DNA of 54,707 nucleotides from SVTX01 sp045658225 (GCA_045658225.1 JAZOUO010000080.1:1-54707), one strand, 5' to 3'; positions 1 to 8,750 are shown, counted from the first letter of the stretch. Numbers and translations are program-made. Notes: generated from the letters alone by a model not told the origin.

Positions 1-11
1 GCGGCTGTCCC

Positions 12-46
12 GATGTACCCTCTCAGACTGAGGGCGTCCGTACATC
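12..46 (+). promoter_or_regulatory. Structured leader hairpin upstream of rpsT
   Basis: The arms GATGTAC (12-18) and GTACATC (40-46) can pair, enclosing an inner stem CCTC/GAGG at 19-22 and 30-33. It ends 28 bases before the rpsT start and has no following T tract, so it reads as a leader structure and not a terminator. S20 autoregulates its own translation in some bacteria, but nothing here proves that role. Confidence 0.4.
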
Positions 47-74
47 ATATGTAAATTCACATGGAGGTAGAGAA

Positions 75-341
75 ATGCCGAATATTAAGTCAGCTAAGAA
101 GCGTGTTAAGGTTACTGCCACAAAGACACTTCAGAACAAGATGTTCAAGTCCGCTATGAAGACAGACATCAAGAAGTACAACGCAGCAATCGCTTCCGGT
201 GATATGGAAGCAGCGCAGGCAGCATACAAGGTTGCCGTTAAGAGAATTGACGTTGCCGCATCCAAGGGCATTATTCACAAGAATGCCGCTGCTCATAAGA
301 AGAGCCAGTTCACAAAGGCACTCAACGGACTCAACAAGTAA
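75..341 (+). CDS. rpsT: 30S ribosomal protein S20
   Basis: S20 is a small primary 16S rRNA binding protein of the 30S subunit. The 88-residue product is the usual family length, very basic and helical, and opens with the family-typical MPNIKSAKKR. It has the late KGIIHKNAAAHKKSQ segment. The ATG has a good GGAGG site seven bases upstream. A hairpin terminator follows at 361-405, so the gene is probably transcribed alone or ends an operon that begins outside the window. Confidence 0.97.
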   Translation: MPNIKSAKKRVKVTATKTLQNKMFKSAMKTDIKKYNAAIASGDMEAAQAAYKVAVKRIDVAASKGIIHKNAAAHKKSQFTKALNGLNK

Positions 342-360
342 TTCAGAAAACATATAAAAA

Positions 361-405
361 TAGCGGAGCTTGAAGTTTCTCACCCTTCAATCTCCGCCAT
401 TTTTA
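361..405 (+). terminator. Intrinsic terminator of rpsT
   Basis: GCGGAG plus TTGAAG (363-374 region) pairs with CTTCAA and CTCCGC (385-398), followed by TTTTTAT. It separates rpsT from the rpmH promoter. Confidence 0.85.
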
Positions 406-478
406 TGAGAAAAATCCCAAAAAATCACGTATATTATAAAATAATTGATGGAAAAATCAAAAAAATTGAAAAAAATCC

Positions 479-508
479 TTGACAAAACATATTTGTCTGT
501 TGTATAAT
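479..508 (+). promoter_or_regulatory. Promoter of rpmH
   Basis: A consensus -35 TTGACA (479-484) is separated by 18 bases from TATAAT (503-508). The leader of about 85 bases can fold, with AAGCGT near 527 pairing with ACGCTT near 567 and an inner ACAGC/GCTGT stem, just before the L34 ribosome binding site. Confidence 0.85.
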
Positions 509-598
509 ATACGATGTCATTGTATAAAAGCGTAAAACAGCCTCAAAAAATGTGCTGTATGCCAAACGCTTCCGAAAAAAATCAAGGAGGTGCATCAG

Positions 599-733
599 AT
601 GCTCAGAACATACCAGCCCAAAAAGCGTCAGAGAAAAAAGGAGCATGGCTTCAGAAAGAGAATGAAGACATCCGACGGCAGAAACGTTCTCAAGAGACGT
701 CGTGCAAAAGGCAGAAAGAGACTGACCTACTAA
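599..733 (+). CDS. rpmH: 50S ribosomal protein L34
   Basis: This 44-residue gene encodes L34, a very basic protein of the large ribosomal subunit. The translation opens MLRTYQPKKRQ and contains KEHGFRKRM and GRNVLKRRRAKGRK, the full diagnostic L34 pattern. The ATG lies eight bases after AGGAGG (585-590). It starts the conserved rpmH-rnpA-yidD-yidC-khpB block that usually lies near the replication origin. dnaA, which normally sits on the other side of rpmH, is not in this window; rpsT is there instead. Confidence 0.97.
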   Translation: MLRTYQPKKRQRKKEHGFRKRMKTSDGRNVLKRRRAKGRKRLTY

Positions 734-803
734 TACCGATAAAAAAGTTTCGGTACCGTAATTTTACGGATCTTAAAGTTAGAAAAACTCTATCAACATA
801 AAA

Positions 804-872
804 CACCGATGACCTATCATAACAGAGTGCCGCCCATGGCGCGCCTTATATGTACGGCATCGGGGTTTTTTG
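804..872 (+). terminator. Terminator or attenuator between rpmH and rnpA
   Basis: CCGATG (806-811) can pair with CATCGG (858-863), which runs straight into a T tract (866-871), forming a terminator with a long loop. Inside it GTGCCG (827-832) can pair with CGGCAT (855-860), which shares bases 858-860 with the first stem. The two helices exclude each other, as in an attenuator that could set rpmH and rnpA output differently. The structure is seen; the regulation is inferred. Confidence 0.5.
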
Positions 873-954
873 CTCTGGGGACCCACGGAGAAAAGTTGGG
901 TCAAAAAACAAAAAACACACGGAAGTTTGGCGGAAATACAAGGAGAGATGCGAA

Positions 955-1380
955 ATGAAATATCCTGCAATTAAAGAGCATCATCTTTATAACAAGACCT
1001 ATAAGTCGGGAAAACACTTTTTCGGCAGATTTGTCTGCGTGTACGTGCTGCGAGATCTCCACGCAAAGAGACTTTGCAAGGAACATCCGCAAAAGATATA
1101 CGTCAACAGACTGGGTCTCTCGGTTACGAAGAAGGTCGGCGGAGCAGTTGCTCGAAGCCGCGCAAAGAGAGTTATTCGCGCGGGGTATTCTTGCGTACAA
1201 AAGGACTTAAAAACAGGTTTTCTCATCGTGATAAGCGCGCGCCCCGAAATTTTGGGACAAAAAAGCACCGCAATTGCGAGAGAACTCAGATACGCCTTTT
1301 CAAAGCTCGAAATGTTTAAGGAAAATGAAACGGAGCGCAAAAATATCGGCTCCGCACAAAAGAATACGGATATAAAATGA
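955..1380 (+). CDS. rnpA: Ribonuclease P protein component
   Basis: RnpA is the basic protein cofactor of RNase P, which matures the 5' ends of tRNAs. The 141-residue product carries the signature core LGLSVTKKVGGAVARSRAKR. It differs from the usual KKxGNAVxRNRxKR by Gly for Asn and Ser for Asn, and the following RE pair reads RA. The open frame extends upstream, but AAGGAG at 940-945 points to the ATG at 955. Its stop overlaps the yidD start (ATGA), so the two are translationally coupled. The C-terminal 25 residues are polar and variable. Confidence 0.93.
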   Translation: MKYPAIKEHHLYNKTYKSGKHFFGRFVCVYVLRDLHAKRLCKEHPQKIYVNRLGLSVTKKVGGAVARSRAKRVIRAGYSCVQKDLKTGFLIVISARPEILGQKSTAIARELRYAFSKLEMFKENETERKNIGSAQKNTDIK

Positions 1381-1700
1381 AATATATCTGTATATGGCTA
1401 GTTCGCTTTTATCAGAAGTTTTTATCTCCCTTAAAGAAAAAGGGATGCTGCAGATTTTATCCTACCTGCTCGACTTATGCCATTCAGGCGTTTACCCGAC
1501 GAGGATTTTTGGTGGGAATGATTTTGACCGTGGCGAGAATTTTTCGTTGTCAGCCGTTGTGTCCCGGTGGATACGACCCCGTTCCTATAAGAGGACTGTC
1601 TCATCCCAAAAATTCTCTGGGAGAAAAAATTTTCTACACTATACCCGAAAACAACAAGTTTGTTTTTGAATACTACTTACCAATTGACAATGACAATTAA
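1377..1700 (+). CDS. yidD: Membrane protein insertion efficiency factor YidD
   Basis: YidD is a small membrane-associated protein thought to assist YidC-dependent insertion. The 107-residue product has the family core CRFYPTCSTYA, a hydrophobic segment after it, and RCQPLCPGGYDPVP near residue 60. The family is often 70-90 residues, so the last 30 are an extension. The ATG overlaps the rnpA stop by four bases. It sits in the classic rnpA-yidD-yidC order. Confidence 0.95.
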   Translation: MKYICIWLVRFYQKFLSPLKKKGCCRFYPTCSTYAIQAFTRRGFLVGMILTVARIFRCQPLCPGGYDPVPIRGLSHPKNSLGEKIFYTIPENNKFVFEYYLPIDNDN

Positions 1701-1731
1701 GTCCAAAAAAACAAATGAGAGGACTGTTCAA

Positions 1732-3150
1732 ATGTTAAAAAGAAAGAACATCACAAAAATTATTTTGCTTGCAGTCACACTTGTGCTTTTGCTCTCTATC
1801 TTTACAGGATGCGCAAGCAGCTCTGCTATTGACATGAGCAAGAAGCTTGAGGATTGGAAGGCAGATGAAATCACATTTAAATCGGATGATAATTTCGTAG
1901 ATAAGATACTTTTCTATATAGGTACCTTTATCAGCTGGATCACGAAAATAATGCCCGCGCACAGCTATATCCTTGCGCTCTTTATTTTCGCGATAGTTGT
2001 GGAAATAGTTATGCTCCCCTTCTCTATAATCCAGCAGAACAACTCCAAAAAGCAGGCAATGCTTCGTCCCAAGGAAATGGCAATCCGTAAAAAGTATGCG
2101 GGACGCAATGACCAGGCTACACAGCAAAAGGTCACTCAGGAAATTCAGGAGCTTTATCAGAAGGAAAAGTTCAACCCCATGAACGGTTGCTTGCCCTTGC
2201 TTGTTCAGCTTCCTGTAATTATGGCGCTTTACAGCATAGTTATCCACCCCTTAAAGTACGTTTTGGGAATGGGCGGAACCTTTGTAAACTTCGTCTCCAC
2301 CTATATGTCCGAGGTTCTTGGTGAAAAGGTTGCAACCAGCGGTACTATCAGCTTTTTGTCCAAGTTTAAGGAAATAGTTCAAGCCAAGGGTGTTGAAGCG
2401 TTCGAGGGAATAAAGGACTACTGCGCTAACGGTGAAGCGGTTTACGAAAAGATTGAAGAGCTCGCAGTGGCTGCAGAAAATATGAACTTCAACATCGGTC
2501 CTATCAATATGGGATACACTCCCGGATTTACTCCTGCGGACCCCAAGCTCTATTGGCTTCTTGCTATCCCTGTACTGACATTTGTAGTTTACTTCTTCAG
2601 CACAAAGATCACGCGTAAGTTTACCTATCAGCCCACACAAAATGAGAACGATGCTCAGGCAGGTTGCTCAAACAAGATGATGGACTGGATGATGCCCTTG
2701 ATGAGCGTATGGATGACCTTCATCGTTCCTGCAGCGGTAGGTATCTACTGGATGTTCAAGAGCGTGCTCAACGTAGTCAAGCAGATAATCATAAGTAAGG
2801 CAATGCCCCTTCCCCAGTTTACCGAGGAGGACTATAAGGCGGCCGAGCGTGAATATATGGGCAAGCAGCCCAAGCGCGTACAGAAGTCCGAAAATGTAGG
2901 AAAGGTACGCTCGCTCCACCACATCGACGACGAGGACTACGACGAAAAGGGTAATTATATTGCTAAAACAGAAGATCCTGAGTTTATCGAGGTAAAGCCC
3001 GAAGAACCAGAAAAACTTCCCGAGAACAATATGACTAACGGCGCAAGCCTCAAGGACGAGTCCGACAAGTCCGAGGGATTATTCGGCGGACTTTTCAAGA
3101 AAAAGGCTAATAAGAGCAAAGACAACACCGACACAACAGAAGAAAAATAA
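1732..3150 (+). CDS. yidC: Membrane protein insertase YidC/Oxa1, lipoprotein type
   Basis: YidC inserts and folds inner-membrane proteins, alone or with SecYEG. The 472-residue product begins with a lipoprotein signal (lipobox FTGC, Cys27), followed by the first core helix around 80-96. The hydrophilic loop starts near 100 and GCLPLLVQLPVIMALY follows. Two further helices lie around 270-320 and the acidic/lysine tail is long. The start at 1732 is chosen because GAGAGGA precedes it and it begins the signal peptide; the frame is open further upstream. Odd point: the position of the conserved groove arginine, five residues before the Pro of MLPF, reads Glu91 (VVEIVMLP). Operon: rnpA-yidD-yidC-khpB. 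Confidence 0.95.
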   Translation: MLKRKNITKIILLAVTLVLLLSIFTGCASSSAIDMSKKLEDWKADEITFKSDDNFVDKILFYIGTFISWITKIMPAHSYILALFIFAIVVEIVMLPFSIIQQNNSKKQAMLRPKEMAIRKKYAGRNDQATQQKVTQEIQELYQKEKFNPMNGCLPLLVQLPVIMALYSIVIHPLKYVLGMGGTFVNFVSTYMSEVLGEKVATSGTISFLSKFKEIVQAKGVEAFEGIKDYCANGEAVYEKIEELAVAAENMNFNIGPINMGYTPGFTPADPKLYWLLAIPVLTFVVYFFSTKITRKFTYQPTQNENDAQAGCSNKMMDWMMPLMSVWMTFIVPAAVGIYWMFKSVLNVVKQIIISKAMPLPQFTEEDYKAAEREYMGKQPKRVQKSENVGKVRSLHHIDDEDYDEKGNYIAKTEDPEFIEVKPEEPEKLPENNMTNGASLKDESDKSEGLFGGLFKKKANKSKDNTDTTEEK

Positions 3151-3170
3151 TCGACTTATTGGAGTATATC

Positions 3171-3854
3171 GTGAAAAAAGAAATAGTTATAACAGGAAAA
3201 ACAATTGACGAGGCAGTTGCTAATGCCGCGGCTCAACTTGGAGTTAACGTTGAGGACATCAAATATGAGGTCATCGACGAGCCCAAGAAGGGTCTGTTCG
3301 GTATCGGAGCTTCTCCTGCTAGAATAAACGCAGTCTATACTCTCAAGGGTGAGGACATCGCACTTGAGTTCGTAAAGAAGCTCGTAGCAGACATGCAGCT
3401 TAACGTCACGGTTGATATGAAGTACTCCCCCGAAAGAGAGGGAATGCTTATCGACATTCAGGGCGAGGGCGCAGGTATGCTTATCGGTCACCACGGCGAC
3501 ACCCTTGATTCCATTCAGTATCTTGCAAACCTTGCGGCAAACAAGAAGGTTGACGGCGAAAAGAGAGCACACGTAAAGATCACCGTTGACGCGGAAAATT
3601 ACAGAGCAAAGAGAGAGGAAACTCTCCGCGGTCTTGCCAGAAGAATGGCGGACAAGGTTCTCAAATACAAAAAGAGCGTTATGCTTGAGCCTATGAATCC
3701 TTACGAGAGAAGAATAATTCACTCCGAAATTCAGGGTATAGAGGGCGTTTCCACAAATTCTATCGGATCGGAAAATAATCGAAAGATAGTTATCTACCTT
3801 GAGGATCAGAAGATCGCAGCTCAGAAAAAGTACAACGAGGACGAGGAATATTGA
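3171..3854 (+). CDS. khpB: RNA-binding protein KhpB (Jag/SpoIIIJ-associated)
   Basis: KhpB is a KH/R3H RNA-binding protein encoded beside yidC and linked in other Bacillota to cell division and elongation. The 227-residue protein shows all three family domains: a Jag_N domain (1-50, ending KKGLFGIGASPA), a KH domain with the GHHG loop near 105-110, and an R3H domain (about 150-210) with MNPYERRIIH. GTG at 3171 is preferred because TTGGAG sits six bases upstream; a TTG at 3159 would overlap that site. A strong terminator follows, closing the cluster. Confidence 0.95.
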   Translation: MKKEIVITGKTIDEAVANAAAQLGVNVEDIKYEVIDEPKKGLFGIGASPARINAVYTLKGEDIALEFVKKLVADMQLNVTVDMKYSPEREGMLIDIQGEGAGMLIGHHGDTLDSIQYLANLAANKKVDGEKRAHVKITVDAENYRAKREETLRGLARRMADKVLKYKKSVMLEPMNPYERRIIHSEIQGIEGVSTNSIGSENNRKIVIYLEDQKIAAQKKYNEDEEY

Positions 3855-3868
3855 TTTCTCCCCCAAAC

Positions 3869-3900
3869 AAAGCCCCGCAGTTGAGACTGCGGGGCTTTTG
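3869..3900 (+). terminator. Terminator of the rpmH-khpB cluster
   Basis: AGCCCCGCAG (3871-3880) pairs with CTGCGGGGCT (3887-3896) around a TTGAGA loop, then TTTTG. Confidence 0.92.
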
Positions 3901-3945
3901 TAATCCAACACAAAGTACATTTTTTGTCCTTTTTTAATTTTTCTA

Positions 3946-3974
3946 TTGCAATATTTGTCTTGTAGTGTTATAAT
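3946..3974 (+). promoter_or_regulatory. Promoter of alr
   Basis: TTGCAA (3946-3951), a 17-base spacer and TATAAT (3969-3974) lie about 60 bases before the alr start. Confidence 0.75.
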
Positions 3975-4034
3975 CAAATTGATAGCTTAATAATATAAAA
4001 ATACGTAATTTTAATAGACAGAACGGAGAAAAAT

Positions 4035-5225
4035 ATGAGCAGATACAGGACATATTCCTCTCTCTCCTTTTCAGACAGACACAAGGCGGAGGCACATATC
4101 GACCTTAACGCGCTTGTATCAAACTACAATAAACTTTGCTCTTATCTTGACGGACAAAGAGCAATATGCGTGGTCAAGGCAGACGCTTACGGTCACGGCG
4201 CGCCCGAGTGTGCAAAGGCACTCGCAGACGCGGGATGTGATTTCTTTGCGGTGTCCTCAATTGAGGAGGCGGCGGCAATAAGAGAGATATTCCCTCTCGG
4301 ACGCGGAAAAAACACAGACATAATAATTCTCGGATATACCTTTCCAAATCAGGCAAAGGATCTTGCCGATGCCGACATAATTCAGACTATCTCATCCGAG
4401 CAATATGCTCGCGAACTCAACCGCTACGCTGAAGAAGCGGGCGTTGTCGTGAGAACGCATATCGCGCTTGATACGGGAATGAATCGGATAGGCTTTTGTG
4501 TCCACAACGACCGCCAGATAAACGAGGCGGTGGCAGAGATTTACGATATAGGTCAGCTTTCGGGAATAAAAATTGAGGGAATGTTTACTCACTTTGCCGA
4601 TGCCGACGCGGATTTTGAAAAACGCGAGAAGAAAACAATGCGTCAGTATGACAGATTTGACAAGGTCAGGACACGACTTGAGAAAAAAGGATTTGACACG
4701 GGATTCTGCCACGTCTGCAACAGCGCGGCGACTGTAAAATTCCCCGAGTTTCACCTTGACGGAGTAAGGCTTGGCATAATGCTTTATGGTGCTTTGCCAT
4801 CCGAATACGTTGAATGTCAGCTCTCCCCCGTTATGACCTTCAAAACTATAATATCCCACATACACCTGCTCCCGCCGGGCGAGGAGGTGGGCTACGGCGG
4901 AGAGTTTTCATCATACGTTGAGCGAAAAATAGCCACTATTCCAATTGGATACGCCGACGGATTTATGCGCGCGTTCTCGGGAGCACAATTATATATTCAT
5001 ACAAAGGGCGGAGTTGTTCCCGCGCCCGTGGTCGGCAGAGTCTGTATGGACCAATGTATGATAGATATTACCGAAATTGACGCCTGTGAGGGTGACGAGG
5101 TGACTGTCTTTGGAGAAGACTCCGACAGACTCCACGCGCTCGCCCAAAAGGCAAAAACCATTGAATACGAGATACTTTGTCTCACATCGTCAAGAGTACC
5201 CAGAATATATAAGAAAAAGGACTGA
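4035..5225 (+). CDS. alr: Alanine racemase
   Basis: This PLP enzyme interconverts L- and D-alanine, feeding D-Ala to peptidoglycan synthesis in the cytoplasm. The 396-residue product is a normal length. The PLP lysine is Lys48 in VVKADAYGHGA, the C-terminal beta domain has VGYGGEF with the likely catalytic Tyr, and VCMDQCMIDIT is a family signature. The ATG follows CGGAG by seven bases. It has its own promoter and the next gene starts four bases after its stop, so it may be co-transcribed with the lipoprotein. Confidence 0.95.
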   Translation: MSRYRTYSSLSFSDRHKAEAHIDLNALVSNYNKLCSYLDGQRAICVVKADAYGHGAPECAKALADAGCDFFAVSSIEEAAAIREIFPLGRGKNTDIIILGYTFPNQAKDLADADIIQTISSEQYARELNRYAEEAGVVVRTHIALDTGMNRIGFCVHNDRQINEAVAEIYDIGQLSGIKIEGMFTHFADADADFEKREKKTMRQYDRFDKVRTRLEKKGFDTGFCHVCNSAATVKFPEFHLDGVRLGIMLYGALPSEYVECQLSPVMTFKTIISHIHLLPPGEEVGYGGEFSSYVERKIATIPIGYADGFMRAFSGAQLYIHTKGGVVPAPVVGRVCMDQCMIDITEIDACEGDEVTVFGEDSDRLHALAQKAKTIEYEILCLTSSRVPRIYKKKD

Positions 5226-5229
5226 AAAA

Positions 5230-7536
5230 ATGAAAAAGCTTAAAATAATTATCTGTATCTGTCTTATAACAATATGTGTTGGTCTTCTTTCCTCCTGCGG
5301 CAAAAAGGGGGATGTTGTGGACTCCAACATAACCTCTGTTGAGCTTAAGGGTAGCGGAGAAAAGATGGAGGTTCGTATAAACGCAAGCTTTACTGACGAG
5401 TTCGTCCAGGAGCACAAGGGAGAAAAAATATACCTTATCGCAAAAGACATAGGCGGTAATGCCGAAGCTTACACTCCCCTTGCCGAGACTAAGGTAAAAT
5501 CCTCTGTAAAATTTGAAATTCCCTTTGAAGAAAATGGAAAGAACCACCTCAACACAGCATTTGTCTGCGCGATAATCGAGGGTGAGGGGAACTCCCGACA
5601 GTTTACTCCCGTCACAGACGAGAGATACATACAGAACATATCAAAGCTTGGTAGCGTTGTGTCCCGTCCTTCTGTTTCCACCATCAAGGGATTGGCTGCC
5701 GACGACATAGGACACGCGTCTTATCTGGGCGTTGACCATATCTTGCTTGAGGTCAGAATAGACAAGGTGTTGCTTGAGAGCTATCAGGAAAACGCAGTAA
5801 GCTTCGTCCGTCAGGGACTTACTTACTATTTCGATGGCGAGCAGATAGAATATTTTGACAAGACTATAAGTGAGTCAACTGCGGCAGGAGTTAGAGTTTA
5901 TTTGCAGTTTGTACTGGGCGCGCCTGACAATAAAGATTCCAAACAGCCTATCGACTGCCTGTATTTCCCTGCTGTATCCTCGAAGGCGACATATTATATG
6001 CCTAATCTCTCGGACAAAAAGGCCGAGGGATATCTTGGTGCACTGTATAGTCTGTTTGCCGACAGATATTCGGGAGCTCATGGCGTGGCTGTTGATTATA
6101 TAATAGGAAAAAATGTCAACATCGGCGGCACGTGGAATAATGCGGGCAACTGTGAAAATGCCGATGAATACTATCTTGCTTGGGTGAGACTTGCACATAA
6201 CTGTCTTACCTCGAACGTCTCAAACGGCAGAGTCTACATATCTCTTAACGATGGTTGGAGAGCGCAGTCAGGCGGCTCGCTTGCATATTTGAACGCCTTT
6301 AACACCAATGCCAAGGCAACGGGTAATTTTGATTACGGTGTTGCTGTCTCCTATGGAGAAATAAGCGGAGATAGCGTTTGGGCAATCTCTGACGAGCATT
6401 CCGAAAATCTCACTCCCGACAGCCTTTCCGAGCTTGGAATTATACTTGAAAGAGACGATTTTAAGTTTGAGAACAACACGAGAAGCGTCATCATAAGCGA
6501 ATTCGCACTCAAAAACAATAAAAACAGCGAAAACAACAGTACACGCAGAGCCGCGTCCTACGCATACACCTATTACGCGACACAAAAATATGATTTTATA
6601 GACGCGCTTATATATTCCTCTTACGAGAACGACACGTGGGGAGTGCTTATGTCGTCGGGCGAGAACACCTCGCTTTGCGACGCATTTGCAATATGCGGGT
6701 CAAACAGAATAGGCGAGCTTTCCTATATGGATTCCCTCGTGGGCAATAAATGGATAGCTCTCAAGGGCGAGGATGGCTTTGATGATGTGAGCGTCTATTA
6801 CGGCTCGGCAACAGAGAGCGCAAAGACCTCAAGCGCAAAGAGACTTTTCAACTTTGACGCAGGTAGCGATTACGGTTTTGTCCCCATGGGCGACGGACAC
6901 TACGCCTCCCTTTGCGAATATACCAATAGCGACGGAAGCTCCGGAACCTATCTCTCCTTGGGCGGTGGAAATGATAATTGGAGAGTCTTTTGCTCGGGCA
7001 ATGTTTCAAAAAGTGAGATACCGACATCGAAATATATAGGAATAACTCTTAACACCGAGTCGTCGGGAGAGGAATTTGTTGTAATCATCACAGGCACGTC
7101 AAAAAAGACCAAGTCGCCCATAACATACTGTGCAAAAGCGCAGGCGACTAATTCTCCCACAGAGTATTTCTTTGACATATCGGGTTTTGCGGACAAGCTT
7201 TTGTCCTCGTCCGACATAAGCTTTGCAATATGTACCCCGACGAGCGAGGGGCAAAACGTGGGCAGTCTGTCTGTATACAAGGTTGCACTGTACGGCTCGT
7301 CAGGCACGCAGGTGTGGAAATATATACTTATCGCAGCAATAATCATAGTTCTTGCCGTGGCGTTGTTTGTAGTAATTAAAATAGTAAACAATATGGACAA
7401 AAAGAAAAAAAGGTCTGCGCGCAGAAAAACTTCAGGTAAAGTCAAAAAGCACGGCGAAAGTCCTAAAATTCAGGGAGCTGATGAATTCGACGACGATGAG
7501 GATTTTGAGCTTGAGACCGAGGACGGTGAAGAATGA
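5230..7536 (+). CDS. Large surface lipoprotein with DUF5722-like domain
   Basis: The 768-residue product has a lipoprotein signal (LLSSCG, Cys about 21), so it is anchored outside the membrane. A hydrophobic helix around 697-719 is followed by a cytoplasmic-type Lys/Arg patch and an acidic tail, so it appears tethered at both ends. The middle (about 140-450) has segments such as IKGLAADDIGHASYLGVDH and GTWNNAGN that recall DUF5722, a glycosidase-like TIM-barrel family; the match is from memory and moderate. The C-terminal third looks like a beta-sandwich carbohydrate-binding region. Its stop overlaps the AraC gene (ATGA), so the pair is coupled. Substrate unknown. Confidence 0.65.
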   Translation: MKKLKIIICICLITICVGLLSSCGKKGDVVDSNITSVELKGSGEKMEVRINASFTDEFVQEHKGEKIYLIAKDIGGNAEAYTPLAETKVKSSVKFEIPFEENGKNHLNTAFVCAIIEGEGNSRQFTPVTDERYIQNISKLGSVVSRPSVSTIKGLAADDIGHASYLGVDHILLEVRIDKVLLESYQENAVSFVRQGLTYYFDGEQIEYFDKTISESTAAGVRVYLQFVLGAPDNKDSKQPIDCLYFPAVSSKATYYMPNLSDKKAEGYLGALYSLFADRYSGAHGVAVDYIIGKNVNIGGTWNNAGNCENADEYYLAWVRLAHNCLTSNVSNGRVYISLNDGWRAQSGGSLAYLNAFNTNAKATGNFDYGVAVSYGEISGDSVWAISDEHSENLTPDSLSELGIILERDDFKFENNTRSVIISEFALKNNKNSENNSTRRAASYAYTYYATQKYDFIDALIYSSYENDTWGVLMSSGENTSLCDAFAICGSNRIGELSYMDSLVGNKWIALKGEDGFDDVSVYYGSATESAKTSSAKRLFNFDAGSDYGFVPMGDGHYASLCEYTNSDGSSGTYLSLGGGNDNWRVFCSGNVSKSEIPTSKYIGITLNTESSGEEFVVIITGTSKKTKSPITYCAKAQATNSPTEYFFDISGFADKLLSSSDISFAICTPTSEGQNVGSLSVYKVALYGSSGTQVWKYILIAAIIIVLAVALFVVIKIVNNMDKKKKRSARRKTSGKVKKHGESPKIQGADEFDDDEDFELETEDGEE

Positions 7537-8378
7537 AAGCAACGTACGAAAAAATAGTCACGGATTATCATTTCAGAACCGATAACAAAGGAAGTATAAC
7601 ACTTGCCTGCGCGGCGCATCTGCATTATCACGTCGAGATAGCCTATATAGAGGACGGAGAGGTTCAGGCTTTTGTGGACTCGGAGAGCTATTTCTTGTCA
7701 GCCGGTGACCTTTTGGTGGTGTTCCCGAACAGAATACACCGATTTGAATGCTCGGGAAAGGAAAAATACAAGTTATTTATAATAAACCCCGACCTTGTTC
7801 CCGACCTTGCGCATAAAATAAATCACGAGTCGGCGATAACCCCCGTCATAAAGAATGCAAGGCAAAACAAGCGTCTTATGTCGCTTATAAAAATACTTGG
7901 CGAGACGGAAAAAATAGCGGCCAACAAAGACAACGACATCTCAAAGGATGTAGTTATGAAGGGTTATCTCCTAGCGTTCTTTGGCGAGTTGCTTGGTATG
8001 ATGCCGCTTTCTAAAACCCGTTCAGATGACAGTCACGCGATACGGTCCATACTTGATTATTGCTCGCAGAATTTCAAGCAGGATATTTCCCTGTCCTCGC
8101 TTGAGGAGGAGATACATCTGAGTAAATATTATATCTCTCACCTGTTTGGAGACAAGCTGGGAGTTAGCTTTAATGAGTATATAAATTCTCTCCGCGTATC
8201 CGAGGCTTGCAGGCATCTGCGTCTAGGAGATATGAGCATTACCCAAATATCCGAGATGTCGGGATTTGGAACTCTGCGCACATTTAACCGCGCTTTTCAA
8301 AAGCAAATGGGAATGTCCCCCTCGGAGTACAGAAAAAGCAATAAATACGAGCATTACTCGGCATCTGTTCCGAGTTGA
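7533..8378 (+). CDS. AraC-family transcriptional regulator
   Basis: The 281-residue protein has an N-terminal cupin-like sensor (about 20-100, with CAAHLHYHVEI and the typical GDLLVVFPNRIH) and a C-terminal double helix-turn-helix (about 180-275). The latter contains LSKYYISHLFGDKLG and the AraC signature around MSGFGTLRTFNRAFQKQMGMSP. Such regulators usually sense a sugar or small ligand and activate nearby genes. The start overlaps the stop of the lipoprotein gene, so the most likely target or partner is that lipoprotein, possibly in carbohydrate sensing. That link is inference. Confidence 0.9.
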   Translation: MKATYEKIVTDYHFRTDNKGSITLACAAHLHYHVEIAYIEDGEVQAFVDSESYFLSAGDLLVVFPNRIHRFECSGKEKYKLFIINPDLVPDLAHKINHESAITPVIKNARQNKRLMSLIKILGETEKIAANKDNDISKDVVMKGYLLAFFGELLGMMPLSKTRSDDSHAIRSILDYCSQNFKQDISLSSLEEEIHLSKYYISHLFGDKLGVSFNEYINSLRVSEACRHLRLGDMSITQISEMSGFGTLRTFNRAFQKQMGMSPSEYRKSNKYEHYSASVPS

Positions 8379-8381
8379 TAC

Positions 8382-8413
8382 AAAAACCGCACTTAAATTA
8401 AAGTGCGGTTTTT
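8382..8413. terminator. Bidirectional terminator
   Basis: AAAAACCGCACTT and AAGTGCGGTTTTT flank a short AAATT loop. It lies between the convergent AraC-type and SLOG genes and has a T run in both directions. Confidence 0.85.
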
Positions 8414-8417
8414 GCCG

Positions 8418-8750
8418 TTATACATCACATTTTATTATTTTACAGGGCGTTTTGGTTTTTTCGCAATATTTGATAACAGAAAGCGTTCCTTTGGATTTAC
8501 CGTCCCAAAACGCAATAACTTCATCTGCGTAGTCGACAATTTGCTTGTTCCTCACTATTGGTGCAGCGCGCCCATATTTTTCATATTCGGGCAAAAATTC
8601 TATGAGCTTAATTCCCTTTTTGCGCGCAAACGCGGCAGCACACGAGTCAACTCCCTTGGCACCGCCAGAAACAATTTCATCAACCCCGTACTGAATGTAG
8701 TTTTGTATGTCCACGTTTATGTTGCGAGAGCCTATAACGGCGACTTTCAT
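8418..8750 (-). CDS. SLOG-family (DUF2493-like) protein
   Basis: The 110-residue protein is a single Rossmann-like SLOG domain. It opens MKVAVIGSRN, has the nucleotide-binding GGAKGVDSCAA loop near residue 29, and has NKQIVDYADEVIAFWDGKS with the typical late acidic/aromatic cluster. SLOG proteins bind nucleotides or nucleotide-derived ligands; exact function is unknown. The start has an AAAGGAGG site. It is divergent from a small ribbon-helix-helix gene across a region with a TACTTAA palindrome, suggesting they are regulated together. Confidence 0.8.
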   Translation of the reverse strand: MKVAVIGSRNINVDIQNYIQYGVDEIVSGGAKGVDSCAAAFARKKGIKLIEFLPEYEKYGRAAPIVRNKQIVDYADEVIAFWDGKSKGTLSVIKYCEKTKTPCKIIKCDV

